Positions 62,693 through 64,000 of a stretch of 64,000 nt of DNA are shown here, in pieces. Position 1 is the first letter of the stretch; every line of letters begins with the position of its first letter. This DNA is from Apostichopus japonicus (Eukaryota; Echinodermata; Holothuroidea; Aspidochirotida; Stichopodidae). A program made the position numbers and the translations under genes. The stretch covers positions 7,787,001 through 7,851,000 of the forward strand of contig NC_092575.1 in assembly GCF_037975245.1 (NCBI RefSeq), given 5' to 3'. Under the pieces are notes generated by a model. That model saw only the letters and a list, made by a program, of their open reading frames with translations, searched no databases and had not been told where the DNA came from.

Positions 62693-64000
62693 CTGAGAAG
62701 AAATATGAAAGTTACTGTAGTTGATGGTGATGGATGGGATACATTGCAATGCATTGGAACGTAGGACATAGATTTGAGCAAAAATTATTACCTATGTCTA
62801 CTTTTCAAGTGACTTTTTTGGTTGCCAATTTTCAGCCATTTCACCACATCTACTGAGTATTGTACCCAAGAAAGAGATTGTACAGTATTCAATGAAACTA
62901 TTAACCACATTACTGTTGACACCCTTTAAAATTCTCCTCAAACAAATATGAATTAGAGATTAAGTATTGATTCAATTTCGATGATAATGTCACCTAGATA
63001 ATAAACTGACACAAGTTTTATCTTGGTATTAATATGTAAAGTTCTGCACACAAACATCTCACCAGAAAGTTTCACTATATTTGATGTTTCTCTGTATTGG
63101 AAATTGAAACTTGATTATCTACAGTGTACTGATGAACTATTAAGGGAAATAATCGATCCAAGATATGTAAATAGAATTTATGTAAAACTTTGCATTTAGA
63201 ATAATCTCAATTGAGAAATCGAGCTTCTTGTGGTCACATAACATCAACAACACACCAGCCTGCACACCATTGAAGACACCTACATTGCTATTGTGACTGA
63301 CACTCAAAGACATTGAAAGAGCATTTTATACAGTCCTGTGCAAAGAAGGAACAAGGAAACAGGGTACTGTCACATTATATTGAAAGTGTTGAAGGTCTAC
63401 AACAGGAACTTAATTCCTCACTGTAAAAGATTAAACAATGGACACAATTTAAATAAACAAAATACAAAAGCTTAATAAAATGAAACTAAGGCATGTGACT
63501 CATGTAAGGATGACCGCAGGCAGTAAATACTTCTGATTTATATAAACAGAGTACAGACCATTAAAATAACTATTGTACAATACTATCAGTAGGGATTACA
63601 TTTCATTCCCACTGGTTTAGATTCCAGAGAAATCACACAAGAAACATCAGAGGCTCATCAAACAAAGTAAATGATTTATACAGTCTCAGGATTCTAAGGG
63701 GAAAAAGTACTGGATTTCACCTCTGAATGCCCCCCCCCCCCCAATTGCAAAACATAAGCTACAAAACACAATGAGGTAGGAGGAAGCAACTGTTTGCTTA
63801 AATTTGCTAACTAACTAACCCTGCATAGGGGAGCCAGCATACCATCGTTCACTTTGTTCTCAGGGTGCATTGCAGAAATTTAGCATACATTTCAAAAATA
63901 CATAAAAAATGCAGAATCTAATAATCTGATAAAATACTGATTTGAAGGTGAAATGATCTTGTCAGAATTGGGAAATATTAAAGCACAGTTTGTACTAACT
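62693..64000. other. RAB34/36 upstream intron or 5' region
   Basis: I looked for an N-terminal coding exon on the minus strand and did not find one; the 5' exon probably lies beyond 64000. Confidence 0.5.

Overview
The window reads as nuclear DNA of an AT-rich, repeat-rich invertebrate animal. Introns have GT-AG borders, no operons are visible, and microsatellites, short DNA transposons, SINEs and Penelope-like and LINE retroelement debris are abundant. A RAB34/RAB36-type gene, a small tandem family of divergent rhodopsin-class receptors, and this repeat mix fit a marine deuterostome. An echinoderm, possibly a sea cucumber, is my best guess, but the organism cannot be fixed from this sequence alone.

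Only three protein-coding genes are well supported, all on the minus strand. (1) 3954-4638 is the first coding exon (TM1-TM5) of a class A GPCR whose TM6-TM7 exon must lie beyond the left edge. (2) 39021-39708 plus 28330-28724 form a complete paralogue of 360 residues, split by a 10.3 kb intron. Its first exon shares a 295-bp, roughly 98% identical block with the first gene, set in much more diverged flanks. (3) Six exons between 57052 and 62692 encode most of a RAB34/RAB36 small GTPase, from just before the P-loop to a CCSG prenylation tail. The N-terminal exon is not seen.

Layout: 1-4638, GPCR gene 1 and its intron; 4639-21480, intergenic with several hAT-type MITEs bearing intact 8-bp target duplications, SINEs and an 88-bp-arm palindrome; 21524-23296, an essentially perfect 1.77 kb (GATA)n array; 23290-26890, a dense retroelement zone with two decayed Penelope-like GIY-YIG ends, hammerhead-ribozyme-like cores, a tRNA-like/hammerhead composite and tRNA-derived SINEs; 27739-39708, GPCR gene 2, whose intron carries a Harbinger-like MITE, a 98-bp minisatellite and a composite (ATCC)n/(CCGT)n array; 39709-57051, intergenic with a 34-bp satellite showing a 238-bp higher-order period, a LINE 3' fragment and more MITEs; 57052-64000, the RAB gene.

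The genes do not form a pathway. The receptors are probable cell-surface sensors from a locally expanding family. The RAB gene belongs to membrane trafficking and ciliogenesis. The strongest candidate for something unusual is the tRNA-like head joined directly to a hammerhead-like fold at 25463-25569, next to Penelope-like remnants that carry the same ribozyme-like module.
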